Numbered from the stretch's first letter, positions 49,991 to 59,510 are shown. The stretch: 64,000 bases of DNA from an uncultured Bacteroides sp. (GCA_900553185.1 USCT01000006.1:67024-131023), one strand, 5' to 3'. Numbers and translations: made by a program. The notes: generated from the letters alone by a model not told the origin.

Positions 49991-50386
49991 ATGAGTACAC
50001 AAATGCGATATACTTTGCCCAAACTGGAACGTCTGACCAGCCGTATCTTGATAGAGAAACTCTTTACAGGAGGGAGCAAATCGCTTCCGGCCTTTCCGCT
50101 ACGCATCGTATATATGCCGGTAGAAGGAGAAAACCTGCCTACAATATCACTGCTGATCAGCGTGCCTAAAAAACGTTTCAAACGGGCAGTGAAACGAAAC
50201 CGTGTCAAACGGCAAATACGGGAAGCATACCGGAAAAACAAAGACTGTCTGCATGAAAGTCTGGAAAACTCAGGGAAAAAAGTCATCATCGCCTTTCTCT
50301 GGCTGGATAATGAACTGCATCCATCGGACGAAATTGAAGAAAAAGTAAAAAAACTAATCCGGCTGACCGCCGAACGCATGGCATGA
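49991..50386 (+). CDS. rnpA: Ribonuclease P protein component
   Basis: Basic 131-residue protein that assists the RNase P RNA in trimming tRNA 5' ends. The RNR motif region is visible as FKRAVKRNRVKRQIREAYRKNK near residues 59-80, preceded by LLISVPKKR. It overlaps yidD by 4 bp (ATGA at 50383), the usual rnpA-yidD linkage. dnaA and rpmH, which accompany rnpA in some bacteria, are not here. Confidence 0.95.
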   Translation: MSTQMRYTLPKLERLTSRILIEKLFTGGSKSLPAFPLRIVYMPVEGENLPTISLLISVPKKRFKRAVKRNRVKRQIREAYRKNKDCLHESLENSGKKVIIAFLWLDNELHPSDEIEEKVKKLIRLTAERMA

Positions 50387-50604
50387 AAAAACTGCTGACA
50401 TACCTGCTGCTGCTTCCGATTTATTTCTACCGGAACTGTATTTCGCCGTTTACTCCTCCCTCCTGCCGGTTCACCCCGACGTGCTCACAATATGCCATAG
50501 AAGCCTTAAAGAAATACGGCCCGTTCAAAGGACTCTGGCTGGCTGTCCGGCGCATTCTGCGCTGCCACCCTTGGGGAGGATCCGGTTACGATCCCGTACC
50601 TTAA
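50383..50604 (+). CDS. yidD: Membrane protein insertion efficiency factor YidD
   Basis: 73-residue protein with the full YidD signature: YRNCISPFTPPSCRFTPTCSQYAIEALKKYG and GLWLAVRRILRCHPWGGSGYDPVP. It associates with the inner membrane and helps YidC-dependent insertion. It overlaps rnpA and is followed 14 bp later by the TatD gene. Confidence 0.96.
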   Translation: MKKLLTYLLLLPIYFYRNCISPFTPPSCRFTPTCSQYAIEALKKYGPFKGLWLAVRRILRCHPWGGSGYDPVP

Positions 50605-50618
50605 CCACCGTTTTTGCC

Positions 50619-51263
50619 ATGCTCCTCGATATACACACCCACCACCTGACCGACTGTCCGGACAATGTCCTGCTAAACTGCTGCATGGAAGACCAGAACA
50701 AGCCCGATTTCCTGTGGGCAAGTCATCTGAGTATCAGTATACATCCCTGGTACCTTACAGAAGAGAACCTGCCAGCACAGCTGAAATGGGCTACGGAAAC
50801 AGTTGCCAGTAATCCGCACGTATTGGCCATCGGTGAGGCCGGCCTGGACAAATGTTGTCCGGTATCGTACGATTTGCAACAGAAAGCCTTTCTGCAAGCC
50901 ATACGGCTGTCTGAGCAACATCACCTTCCACTGATCATCCACACCGTACGTACCTCGAACGAAATCATTACCCTACGACGAGAAACTTCAGCCCGCCAGC
51001 CCTGGATCATTCATGGATTCCGCGGGAAGAAAGAGCTGGCTATCAGTTACCTGCGCCATGGCTTTTATCTTTCATTCGGAGAAAAATATCAGGAACAGGC
51101 ACTTGCCGGAACTCCTTTAGACCGCCTGTTACTGGAAACCGACACCAGCCAGGTTCCTATCAGAACACTCATGGAAAAAGCGGCTCTCCTGCATGGAATG
51201 TCCACACAAGCACTCTGTGACGAAATAAACGGGAATACTAATCGTCTCTTTTTTAGCCGTTAA
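50619..51263 (+). CDS. TatD family hydrolase
   Basis: 214-residue metal-dependent hydrolase of the amidohydrolase superfamily; TatD proteins act as 3'-5' exonucleases on DNA or RNA. Metal ligands are visible in DIHTHH at the start, IGEAGLDK near residue 68, HTVRTS, WIIHGFRGKK and LLLETDTSQ near 171. It is shorter than E. coli TatD (about 260). The ATG at 50619 matches the conserved MLLDIHTH start; an extension upstream would overlap yidD. Confidence 0.88.
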   Translation: MLLDIHTHHLTDCPDNVLLNCCMEDQNKPDFLWASHLSISIHPWYLTEENLPAQLKWATETVASNPHVLAIGEAGLDKCCPVSYDLQQKAFLQAIRLSEQHHLPLIIHTVRTSNEIITLRRETSARQPWIIHGFRGKKELAISYLRHGFYLSFGEKYQEQALAGTPLDRLLLETDTSQVPIRTLMEKAALLHGMSTQALCDEINGNTNRLFFSR

Positions 51264-51266
51264 AAA

Positions 51267-51297
51267 TTGGTTATTCAGATAAAGTGTCGTACTTTTG
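51267..51297 (+). promoter_or_regulatory. tyrS: Promoter of tyrS
   Basis: TTGG (51267-51270), 19 bp, TACTTTTG (51290-51297): -7 perfect and -33 near match. Leader about 57 nt. Confidence 0.65.
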
Positions 51298-51358
51298 TCT
51301 GCAACATCCCAAAAACCGGATGCTGAGAACTAATATGTTAAATTAAGTATTTCATTCG

Positions 51359-52651
51359 ATGAATTTTGTAGAAGAATTAAGATGGCGCGGCATGATACAC
51401 ACCATGATGCCGGGCACTGAAGAACTGCTGGAAAAGGAAATGGTTACGGCTTATCTGGGTATTGACCCTACTGCCGACTCACTGCATATCGGCCACTTGT
51501 GCGGCGTAATGATGTTGCGGCATTTCCAGCGCTGCGGACACAAGCCGCTGGCTCTGGTGGGAGGTGCTACCGGTATGATCGGCGACCCGTCCGGAAAATC
51601 ACAGGAACGTAACCTGCTGGACGAAGAAACCCTGCGCCACAATCAGGAGTGCATCAAGAAACAGTTGGGCAAGTTCCTCGACTTCGAGTCGGACGCCCCA
51701 AACAAGGCAGAACTGGTAAACAACTACGACTGGATGAAAGACTTCTCTTTCCTCGACTTTGCACGTACGGTAGGAAAACACATCACTGTCAACTACATGA
51801 TGGCCAAGGAATCTGTTCAGAAACGTCTGAACGGGGAAGCTCGCGACGGTCTTTCATTCACTGAGTTCACTTATCAGCTGTTGCAAGGCTATGACTTCCT
51901 GCATCTGTATGAAACCAAAAACTGCAAGCTTCAGCTGGGAGGATCTGACCAGTGGGGAAATATTACGACGGGTGCCGAACTGATCCGCCGTACCAATGGC
52001 GGTGAGGTATACGCTCTCACCTGTCCGCTGATTACAAAAGCCGACGGAGGCAAGTTTGGTAAGACAGAATCAGGAAATATCTGGCTTGACCCCCGATATA
52101 CCTCTCCGTACAAGTTCTATCAGTTCTGGCTGAACGTCAGCGATGAAGACGCCAAACGCTACATCAAGATATTTACTTCACTGAGCAAGGAAGAAATCGA
52201 AGCTCTTACAGCCGAACACGATCAGGCTCCACACCTGCGTGTATTGCAGAAACGACTGGCCAAGGAAGTCACCATCATGGTTCATTCTGAAGCCGACTAC
52301 AACGCAGCCGTAGAAGCTTCCGGTATTCTCTTCGGAAATGCCACTTCCGAAGCCCTGAAAAAACTGGATGAAGACACCCTGCTGGCCGTATTCGAAGGTG
52401 TTCCCCAATTCGAAGTAGCCAAAACAGAAATCGAAGCCGGTATCAAGGCAGTTGATCTGTTCACAGAAAAAGCGGCCGTCTTCCCGTCAAAAGGTGAAAT
52501 GCGTAAACTGGTTCAAGGCGGTGGTGTTTCACTGAACAAGGAAAAACTGACAGCTTTCGACCAGGTAATCACTTCGGCCGACCTGCTGGACGAAAAATAT
52601 CTGCTGGTGCAGCGCGGTAAAAAGAATTATTACCTGATTATCGCCAAGTAA
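51359..52651 (+). CDS. tyrS: Tyrosyl-tRNA synthetase
   Basis: Class I synthetase of 430 residues. The HIGH-type motif is DSLHIGHLCGV near residues 41-51 and the KMSKS-type motif is KFGKTESGNIW near 231-241; the C-terminal S4-like RNA-binding domain starts about residue 360 (KLVQGGGVSLN). A strong intrinsic terminator follows. Confidence 0.96.
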   Translation: MNFVEELRWRGMIHTMMPGTEELLEKEMVTAYLGIDPTADSLHIGHLCGVMMLRHFQRCGHKPLALVGGATGMIGDPSGKSQERNLLDEETLRHNQECIKKQLGKFLDFESDAPNKAELVNNYDWMKDFSFLDFARTVGKHITVNYMMAKESVQKRLNGEARDGLSFTEFTYQLLQGYDFLHLYETKNCKLQLGGSDQWGNITTGAELIRRTNGGEVYALTCPLITKADGGKFGKTESGNIWLDPRYTSPYKFYQFWLNVSDEDAKRYIKIFTSLSKEEIEALTAEHDQAPHLRVLQKRLAKEVTIMVHSEADYNAAVEASGILFGNATSEALKKLDEDTLLAVFEGVPQFEVAKTEIEAGIKAVDLFTEKAAVFPSKGEMRKLVQGGGVSLNKEKLTAFDQVITSADLLDEKYLLVQRGKKNYYLIIAK

Positions 52652-52677
52652 GATATTACTTTCTTATGACAATACTG

Positions 52678-52726
52678 AAAATCCGTTTTCCCAGACCTTT
52701 TACAGCAGGGGAAAACGGATTTTTCA
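52678..52726 (+). terminator. Intrinsic terminator of tyrS
   Basis: Perfect 15-bp stem AAAATCCGTTTTCCC (52678-52692) / GGGAAAACGGATTTT (52709-52723) ending in T4. Confidence 0.9.
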
Positions 52727-52856
52727 GTATACAGACAAAAATGATTTCACGGTGAACGATGATCATTCACCGTAAACATCCAGCTATCAATCAGTTACAT
52801 ACAAGTGAAAGTGTGAAACCAAAACAAGGAAAAGTCCGGTTATAACGTTATCAAAC

Positions 52857-52903
52857 AACGCAAGGCCTGTTTCCCGGAAAATCCGGAGGACAGGCCTTGC
52901 GTT
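52857..52903 (-). terminator. Terminator-like hairpin of the sulfatase gene
   Basis: Perfect 14-bp stem AACGCAAGGCCTGT (52857-52870) / ACAGGCCTTGCGTT (52890-52903) with an inner CCGGAAAATCCGG hairpin, 25 bp after the sulfatase stop. The T-run is weak. Confidence 0.6.
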
Positions 52904-52927
52904 CATTTATGTCCGTTTATTCAGATA

Positions 52928-54463
52928 TCAATCAAAATCCGGTAAGGTTACAGGAAACAAGTCATTAGGCCGATGCTCCTGCCGGATAATTTCCTTCATC
53001 TGCTTCACAATGTCCGGATGCTGCGCTGCAATGTCATGATCTTCATGAATGTCTTTCGACAAGTCATACAAATGAGGAACCCCCTTGACAACCACCATCT
53101 TCCAGTCTCCCATACGAACACCTATCTGATCGGTTTCATGGAATTCCCAATATAGGAAGTCATGATTCTGCTGCTGGTCGTCCTTTCCCAACAGTGTCGG
53201 AACAAACGAAATACCATCAAAACAATCACCTTCCACCTTCTTGTTCAAATACTTTTTCGGGAATTTCTTATCACCAATCAGTTCACAGAACGTCGGCATT
53301 ACATCGTAGAAAGCCAGCTGATGATCGTTCACGGTACCAGCCTTTACATGTCCCGGCCAGCGTACAATGAACGGCACCCGTATACCTCCTTCCAGACACT
53401 GACGCTTCAGACCGCGCAACTTACCGTCACGACCGAAAAATTCCGGATCGGCACCACCTTCTTCGTGAGGACCGTTATCACTACTGAAAATGACAATCGT
53501 ATTCTCGTCCAATCCTTTCTCCTTCAGTTTTGCCAGAACTTCGCCTACATACTGGTCCAGACGGGTAATCATACCGGCAAATTCGGCATGTGTATGAACC
53601 ACGGCATTGTAACGGGAACCTTCACTACCTCCCCACGTCTTGTCTACAAAGAATTTCTTCTTGTAACTCTGAAGAATGGAATCGTTGGGCTGAGCCAGTT
53701 CGGCATGAGGAAGCGTATAGGTAAAGAATCCGTAAAACGGCTGTGAACCATCCTGCCTGTCGAGCCATGCCAGGGCTTCCCGATGAATCATCTCAGCCGA
53801 ATACTGTGTACGCTTCTTGTAATCATCGCCAAACATCGGATAGTTGATGTTCTGGTCCATAACGATACGAATAGTCGCGGTATCGCCTTTTGAAGAGCTG
53901 TAACGGTTCAGAAAATTCGGATAATAGAGATGTGCCTGGAACTGGCAGATATAGCCGTAAAATTCATCTATTCCCCTTTTGTTGGGTGTCGAACAGGAGC
54001 CTTCATATCCCCCGGCCCATTTTCCGAACATACCGGTAGTATATCCGTTCTTCTTCATGATTTCCGGCAAGATAATGTGCTGCGGATCGTAAGGCTCCTG
54101 TCCCACTACCGTCCATTCGGTATTATCGCCATACTTCATGGTAGGAGCCTGCGGCCAATATTCCTTGTTGCCACGTACATGTCCGTGTCCGGAATGCTGA
54201 CCTGTCATCAGCGAGGCACGCGAAGGAGCACTGACCGGACTTCCCGCGTATGCCTGAGTAAAACGCATTCCTTCCTGTGCCATACGGTCGATATTGGGCG
54301 TGTTGATATACTTCTGTCCGTAACATCCCAAATCACCATACCCCATATCGTCACATAAAATAAAAATAATGTTGGGAGGAGTCGTCTTCTCGGCCGACAA
54401 GACATTCGGACAGGCAGCCGCCAACATTCCAGCTCCCATCATCCATCGCTGTAGTGTGCTCAT
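52928..54463 (-). CDS. Secreted serine-type arylsulfatase (S1 family)
   Basis: 511-residue sulfatase with a signal peptide (MSTLQRWMMGAGMLAAACPNVLSA). The catalytic motif S-x-P-x-R is Ser78-Ala-Pro-Ser-Arg82, so a serine rather than cysteine is oxidised to formylglycine; in anaerobic Bacteroides this is done by anSME, which is not in this window. Metal ligands LCDDMGYGDLG (residues 36-46) and the SSDNGPH segment are intact. Sulfate ester substrate unknown. A terminator separates it from susD, and it has its own promoter candidate at 54491. Confidence 0.9.
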   Translation of the reverse strand: MSTLQRWMMGAGMLAAACPNVLSAEKTTPPNIIFILCDDMGYGDLGCYGQKYINTPNIDRMAQEGMRFTQAYAGSPVSAPSRASLMTGQHSGHGHVRGNKEYWPQAPTMKYGDNTEWTVVGQEPYDPQHIILPEIMKKNGYTTGMFGKWAGGYEGSCSTPNKRGIDEFYGYICQFQAHLYYPNFLNRYSSSKGDTATIRIVMDQNINYPMFGDDYKKRTQYSAEMIHREALAWLDRQDGSQPFYGFFTYTLPHAELAQPNDSILQSYKKKFFVDKTWGGSEGSRYNAVVHTHAEFAGMITRLDQYVGEVLAKLKEKGLDENTIVIFSSDNGPHEEGGADPEFFGRDGKLRGLKRQCLEGGIRVPFIVRWPGHVKAGTVNDHQLAFYDVMPTFCELIGDKKFPKKYLNKKVEGDCFDGISFVPTLLGKDDQQQNHDFLYWEFHETDQIGVRMGDWKMVVVKGVPHLYDLSKDIHEDHDIAAQHPDIVKQMKEIIRQEHRPNDLFPVTLPDFD

Positions 54464-54490
54464 AAGATTAATTTTTGGTATTAGTGGTTA

Positions 54491-54498
54491 CGAATATA
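54491..54498 (-). promoter_or_regulatory. Putative -7 promoter element of the sulfatase gene
   Basis: TATATTCG on the minus strand, one base off TAnnTTTG, 28 bp before the start codon and beyond the terminator at 54504-54532. Confidence 0.4.
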
Positions 54499-54503
54499 CG
54501 ACG

Positions 54504-54532
54504 AAAAAAGGGCATACCCAAACGGTATGCCC
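54504..54532 (-). terminator. Intrinsic terminator between susD and the sulfatase gene
   Basis: Perfect 9-bp stem GGGCATACC / GGTATGCCC with loop CAAAC; on the minus strand it is followed by T6 (plus-strand A6, 54504-54509). Confidence 0.8.
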
Positions 54533-54560
54533 TCAATATGTTCATTTTCCAGATTATTTA

Positions 54561-56207
54561 TCAATATCCTTCATTCTGCACCAGTTTTGGATTTTTATCC
54601 ATAGCGCCTTGAGGAAGTGGATAATAACGGTGGAAAGTCTTGAATACACGGTCTTCAATGAAAATATCTTCCTTAGCCGGATTCTGATCGATGGTTGCAC
54701 GGGTTTCCGGATCCGGACCGTTGCTGACAGTACCTGTACGGCGTACCAACGTAGTATTCAACACTTTTTCGGCCAACATCTTGCCGTCGGAAGTTTTCCA
54801 GCGAAGAATATCTGCACGACGAAGACCTTCACCCGCAAATTCTACGCCACGTTCACGCCAGATCAGTTCACGCAATTTATCTTTCGTATTATACTTGGCT
54901 TCGTCTACAGCCGGCATTCCAACACGTGTACGGATTTCATTCAGTTTTTCATAAACTGCAGCCGACGGACCATTCAGTTCGTTTTCTGCTTCTGCCCATG
55001 TCATCAGCACTTCTGCATAACGGAATACAATCGGACATGCGTTGCTGGCCCAGATATTTGAGTATTGAGTAATCGGATTCAGGTATTTGTTCCATGTCAG
55101 ACCTGTCTTCGAAGCATTATCGGCCGATGTCATGTAGTTGGCATTCGAAGCACCATCAATGGTCTTATCCAATGTATTGAATATTCCTGTACTTCCGTCT
55201 GCCTTGATATAATCAGCTCCCGGATACAGGATACTCATTGCCATACGTGGGTCACGTCCTTTGAATGGATGAACCGGATCATAACCACTGCCACTTTCGT
55301 CAATGGTAAGACCGTTACTCATTTCATAATCGTCTACCAGATCCTGAGTAGGAACAATAGAAGACCATCCGCCATCACCGTTGTTATACATCTGACCAAT
55401 GGTATACAGTGTATAAGTATTTGGAATATACTGTACAGCCAGAATGATTTCCTTGGAATCCTGACCGGCTACCTTGAAGAGGTTTGTATAATCCGATTCC
55501 AGACTATAGATACCCAGATTAATAATCTCCTGTGCTTTCTGCTTGGCAACTTCCCATTCGCCGTAATACAATGCCTGACGCATCCGGATAGCCAGTGCTG
55601 CTCCTTGTGCAATACGTCCGCGTTCACTCGGCTCCTTGTTCAAATCCGGTGTACAGGCATCCAGTTCGGTTTCAATGAATTCTTTTACCTCCTGTTCCGA
55701 ATTACGTGGAACCTGCGCTTCTTCTGCACTGCTATAATTGGAAATAATAGGTACACCACCATAAAGCCAGTTCATCTTGAAATAACGATACGCACGGATA
55801 ACACGTACCTGAGCAATCAAGTCTTTCTTTACTGCTTCGTCGGCAAACTCAATATTATCTATATTTTCCAGGAATGTATTGCAACGGCGGATAATGGTAT
55901 AATCGTAATAATTGGCACCGCTGTTTGCCTGAGTCATATTACCATTGGCAAAATCCTTATAACCTTCCCACTGGAAATTGTTGTAGCCATAATCGGAAGC
56001 ACAGTCCATATAAAGAATATCACCTCCGTCTTCCCAGCCGTCGTAACAACCAATCGCAAATTTCTGCGCATCAGTTTCACTCTGCCAGGTCGTACTCGGA
56101 GAAAGGGCATCCAGCGGAGCCGTGTCCAGGAAATCGGAACAGGAAGCTGACATTAATGCAGCAGCCCCCAACAACAAATATTGTTTAAAACGTATCATAG
56201 TTTTCAT
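54561..56207 (-). CDS. SusD/RagB-type glycan-binding lipoprotein
   Basis: 548-residue outer-membrane lipoprotein that binds oligosaccharide at the surface and closes over its SusC partner. Lipid attachment at Cys23 (SASCSDF), followed by FLDTAPLDALSPSTTWQSETDA, the usual SusD N-terminus. TPR-like helices and the C-terminal RRADILRWK and YYPLPQGAMDKNP segments are characteristic. It starts 18 bp after the susC stop. Confidence 0.95.
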   Translation of the reverse strand: MKTMIRFKQYLLLGAAALMSASCSDFLDTAPLDALSPSTTWQSETDAQKFAIGCYDGWEDGGDILYMDCASDYGYNNFQWEGYKDFANGNMTQANSGANYYDYTIIRRCNTFLENIDNIEFADEAVKKDLIAQVRVIRAYRYFKMNWLYGGVPIISNYSSAEEAQVPRNSEQEVKEFIETELDACTPDLNKEPSERGRIAQGAALAIRMRQALYYGEWEVAKQKAQEIINLGIYSLESDYTNLFKVAGQDSKEIILAVQYIPNTYTLYTIGQMYNNGDGGWSSIVPTQDLVDDYEMSNGLTIDESGSGYDPVHPFKGRDPRMAMSILYPGADYIKADGSTGIFNTLDKTIDGASNANYMTSADNASKTGLTWNKYLNPITQYSNIWASNACPIVFRYAEVLMTWAEAENELNGPSAAVYEKLNEIRTRVGMPAVDEAKYNTKDKLRELIWRERGVEFAGEGLRRADILRWKTSDGKMLAEKVLNTTLVRRTGTVSNGPDPETRATIDQNPAKEDIFIEDRVFKTFHRYYPLPQGAMDKNPKLVQNEGY

Positions 56208-56225
56208 CTATTTTAAGGTTTGAAT

Positions 56226-59200
56226 TTAGAATGTTACATTAACACCGAACGCATGCGTACGCAGCAACGGGTATGAAGACAGACGCTGGCTGGTAGCTTC
56301 CGGGTCGATGTTGATCTTCATGCCGTCCAAAGTAAACAGATTTTCTACAGAATAGTAGAAACGGACATTTTCAATACCGACATTACTCAACAGACTCTTC
56401 GGTAAAGTATAACCGAACTGCAGGTTTTTCAGACGCACGTAGCTGGTATTCTGCAACCAGAAAGTAGACTGGGCACTACGTGAACTACTTGGAGAGTTGG
56501 TATCAGTAAAGATACGCGGCATGGAAGCATCTTTATTGGTCTCTGTCCAGGCATCTTTCCAGATAGAAGCAGGATGTCCGGCATCACCGGAGAAAGCACC
56601 GTATACTTCGTGTGAATCGAACAGACGGTATACCTTGGCAGCACCGTTGAACATCAAAGACAGGTCAAAGCCTTTCCAGCCGGCATTCAGGTTCAAGCCA
56701 AATGTATAAACCGGATCGGTAGAACCATACAATACACGGTCGTCTCCATTCAATTTACCATCACCGTTGGTATCTACATAACGCAGGTCACCCGCCTTGA
56801 AATTACCGCCACCGAACGGATTTCCATATTTCTCCTGGAACGCATCAGCTTCTTTCTGAGAATTGAAGAAACCATCAGTCTTGTAGATATAATAAGTATT
56901 CATGGCATGCCCTACTGTATTACGTTGATTGTATCCACCCGATACATCCAAATATTCGACTCCACCCAAGTCCATAACTTCATTCTTGTTATAGGCAAAG
57001 TTGGCAGCTACACCAAATGACCAGTCACCCCATTTATCGTTATAACTGATGTTCAGTTCCACACCGTTGTTACGAACTGAACCCACATTGTCTTTATATG
57101 CTCCCAAAGCGAATTCATTCGGAACAGATACATCCATCAAGATGTCGGTAGTCTTACGGTTGTAATAATCGATAGAACCGTTGATCTTGTTATTCAGGAA
57201 TGCAAAGTCTACACCGATACCCCAGGTAGTCGCCTTTTCCCAGGAAATAGTACTCAAACGATAGTCACTCTGGTAATAACCGGAATTCAACGCTCCGCCG
57301 AACGGATAAGTAGCTCCTACGTTGTAGGTACTCAAAGCCGGATAATAATCACTCAACGCATCCTGGTTACCAAGCATACCCCAAGAAGCACGAATTTTCA
57401 ACGTACTCAACCAGCTTCTGGTATTTTCCATGAAAGATTCTTCACTGATACGCCATGCACCGGAGAATGACGGGAAATATCCCCAACGGTTACCTTCAGC
57501 AAAACGGGAAGAAGCATCGGCACGGATATTGGCTTCCAGCAAGTACTTGCCGGCGAAATCATAGTTGACACGTGCAAACCATGAAAGCATGGCCAGTTCA
57601 CGGGTATAACCTTCGTTGGTTTGTGTAGAAGCATCACCGGCATTAATATCGGTCAGTTCGTTGTTTGGGAAATTCTGACGGTATGCTTTAGTGTATTTAT
57701 AGTTATACTTTTCCGTATGCCAACCCAACAATCCTTTGATGTTATGCTTACCGAATGTCTTGTCATAATTCAACAACAAATCGTAATTCGTACGATCCCA
57801 ACGATAATCACGCTCATCCAATGAATTCGGGTCAGAAGCTTTGTTGGCATTGTACTGGATAAATTTCTGGAAATAACTGTAGTTCTGGAAATTATTTACA
57901 TACGCACCGCTAGCTGTAAATACAAGTCCGTCCATAATCTTGTAATCCAACGAAGCTGTTCCTGTAAAGTTGTAGTTATCACGTGTAACTTTCATACCGG
58001 AATCCAACCACGCAATCGGGCTACCGTCTGAAATAGTTCCCCAGGTTCCGTCTGGATAACGGGCCACGATCCAAGGAGCAATCAGGTTCAACTGACGGAT
58101 AATCTGGTCAGAACTACCACCATAGTAGGCAGAACTCGGATCATTGTATTTATTCTTGATGAAAGCCAGACTCATCTTGGCGCTCAAACGGCTGTTTATC
58201 TTCATATCCAAGTTGGTACGTGCATTGAACTGCTCACGGTCTGCATTCGGCAACACACCGGTCTGATTCAGGTAACCCAATGAACCCATGTAACGGACAT
58301 TTTCGTTACCGCCGTTGATGTTCAGGTTATGGCGGTGCTGTACACCGGTCTTATAGGCCAATCCGTACCAGTCTGTATTCGGATAGTTCGGGTCTGTGCC
58401 ATCCTTGAATTTCTGTAATTCCTCATCCGTAAAACGGGCGGCCTTTCCTTCAGACTTCAACGCTTCGTTATACATGCTGGCATAATCGTAAGAATCCAGA
58501 CGATCAATCATTTCTGTCGCATTCTGGAAACTGACATAACCGCTATAAGAGATTTTCGGTTTTCCGGAAGAACCACGCTTGGTAGTAATCAAGATAACGC
58601 CGTTGGCAGCCTTAGAACCGTAGATGGCAGCCGAAGCCGCATCCTTCAATACTGAAATGCTGGCAATATCGTTCGGGTCGATGGCACTCATGGTTTCAGA
58701 TTCAACTCCATCAATCAAGATATAAGGAGAAGCCGTATTCAAGGTACCTGTACCACGCACGCGAATATTACCACTATCCATACCCGGAGCACCGTTGGTT
58801 CCGGTAATGGTTACACCCGGCATCAAACCTTGCAAACCGCTGCTGATGTTCTGAATCGGTCGGTTCTGCAACTGCTTGCTGTCTACAGAAGCAACAGAAC
58901 CAGACAGGTTGGCTTTCTTCTGCGTACCATAACCTACTACAACCACTTCTTCCAATGCCTGAGTGTCATCCTTCAAGGTTACACTCAAAGCCGAACCGTT
59001 CCAAACAACGTTCTGGGTAACATATCCTACGAAAGAAACTTCAATGGTAGCGCCTTTCTTGACTCCACTGATAGTAAAATTACCATCAATATCCGTAATC
59101 GTACCGTTAGTAGTTCCTTTTACTAATACAGAAGCACCAATGACAGGTTCTCCCATGGCATCTTTTACAACACCTTTACAGTCTCCGTTCTGCTGTACGG

Positions 59201-59297
59201 TAGCAACTTCATCACTGGCTGCATATGCAGGAAGGCCTCCTGCAACTCCCATGCCAAGGCACAAGAGCATACTGACAAGTCTAACTTGTTTTTGCAT
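56226..59297 (-). CDS. SusC/RagA-type TonB-dependent outer-membrane transporter
   Basis: 1023-residue transporter that imports glycan pieces with TonB energy. Signal peptide to about residue 27, carboxypeptidase-regulatory-like domain (residues 40-110, GVVKDAMGEPVIGASVLVKGT), TonB box and SusC signature EEVVVVGYGTQ at 116-126, plug domain (GLMPGVTITGTNG, VLKDAASAAIYGSKAANGVILITTK), then a barrel of about 850 residues ending in the aromatic residue VTF. No sigma/anti-sigma pair or HTCS regulator lies in the window, so the inducing glycan is not visible. Confidence 0.95.
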   Translation of the reverse strand: MQKQVRLVSMLLCLGMGVAGGLPAYAASDEVATVQQNGDCKGVVKDAMGEPVIGASVLVKGTTNGTITDIDGNFTISGVKKGATIEVSFVGYVTQNVVWNGSALSVTLKDDTQALEEVVVVGYGTQKKANLSGSVASVDSKQLQNRPIQNISSGLQGLMPGVTITGTNGAPGMDSGNIRVRGTGTLNTASPYILIDGVESETMSAIDPNDIASISVLKDAASAAIYGSKAANGVILITTKRGSSGKPKISYSGYVSFQNATEMIDRLDSYDYASMYNEALKSEGKAARFTDEELQKFKDGTDPNYPNTDWYGLAYKTGVQHRHNLNINGGNENVRYMGSLGYLNQTGVLPNADREQFNARTNLDMKINSRLSAKMSLAFIKNKYNDPSSAYYGGSSDQIIRQLNLIAPWIVARYPDGTWGTISDGSPIAWLDSGMKVTRDNYNFTGTASLDYKIMDGLVFTASGAYVNNFQNYSYFQKFIQYNANKASDPNSLDERDYRWDRTNYDLLLNYDKTFGKHNIKGLLGWHTEKYNYKYTKAYRQNFPNNELTDINAGDASTQTNEGYTRELAMLSWFARVNYDFAGKYLLEANIRADASSRFAEGNRWGYFPSFSGAWRISEESFMENTRSWLSTLKIRASWGMLGNQDALSDYYPALSTYNVGATYPFGGALNSGYYQSDYRLSTISWEKATTWGIGVDFAFLNNKINGSIDYYNRKTTDILMDVSVPNEFALGAYKDNVGSVRNNGVELNISYNDKWGDWSFGVAANFAYNKNEVMDLGGVEYLDVSGGYNQRNTVGHAMNTYYIYKTDGFFNSQKEADAFQEKYGNPFGGGNFKAGDLRYVDTNGDGKLNGDDRVLYGSTDPVYTFGLNLNAGWKGFDLSLMFNGAAKVYRLFDSHEVYGAFSGDAGHPASIWKDAWTETNKDASMPRIFTDTNSPSSSRSAQSTFWLQNTSYVRLKNLQFGYTLPKSLLSNVGIENVRFYYSVENLFTLDGMKINIDPEATSQRLSSYPLLRTHAFGVNVTF

Positions 59298-59330
59298 AAT
59301 AAATTAGATTAAAGTTCAACTATTACAACC

Positions 59331-59349
59331 ATTTCTTATAAAGAGAAAT
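59331..59349. promoter_or_regulatory. Palindromic site 1 upstream of susC (candidate operator)
   Basis: ATTTCTTATAAAGAGAAAT. Its reverse complement matches site 2 (59490-59510) except for a 2-nt deletion. It lies just downstream of the predicted susC transcription start. Confidence 0.55.
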
Positions 59350-59358
59350 AGTATCATG

Positions 59359-59366
59359 CAAATGTA
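59359..59366 (-). promoter_or_regulatory. -7 promoter element of susC
   Basis: TACATTTG on the minus strand, a perfect TAnnTTTG; leader about 55 nt. No good -33 box. Confidence 0.6.
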
Positions 59367-59489
59367 TAAAATAAATCAACATGTTATAATAAAAAAACAA
59401 GAAAATGCTCCACCAAAAAATATTTTATTTTTTTATTGTTATACAAAATTACCACCTTAATGAAATAAAAAGCTGATTCTCAATTCAAA

Positions 59490-59510
59490 ATTTCTCTTTA
59501 TAAGAGAAAT
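59490..59510. promoter_or_regulatory. Palindromic site 2 upstream of susC (candidate operator)
   Basis: A 21-bp near-perfect palindrome: arms ATTTCTCTT (59490-59498) and AAGAGAAAT (59502-59510) around a TAT core. The same palindrome recurs at 59331-59349. Confidence 0.55.

Noticed and set aside
50481..50618. N-terminal extension of the TatD gene
   Set aside because: It overlaps yidD in another frame, and the conserved metal motif DIHTHH begins just after the ATG at 50619.
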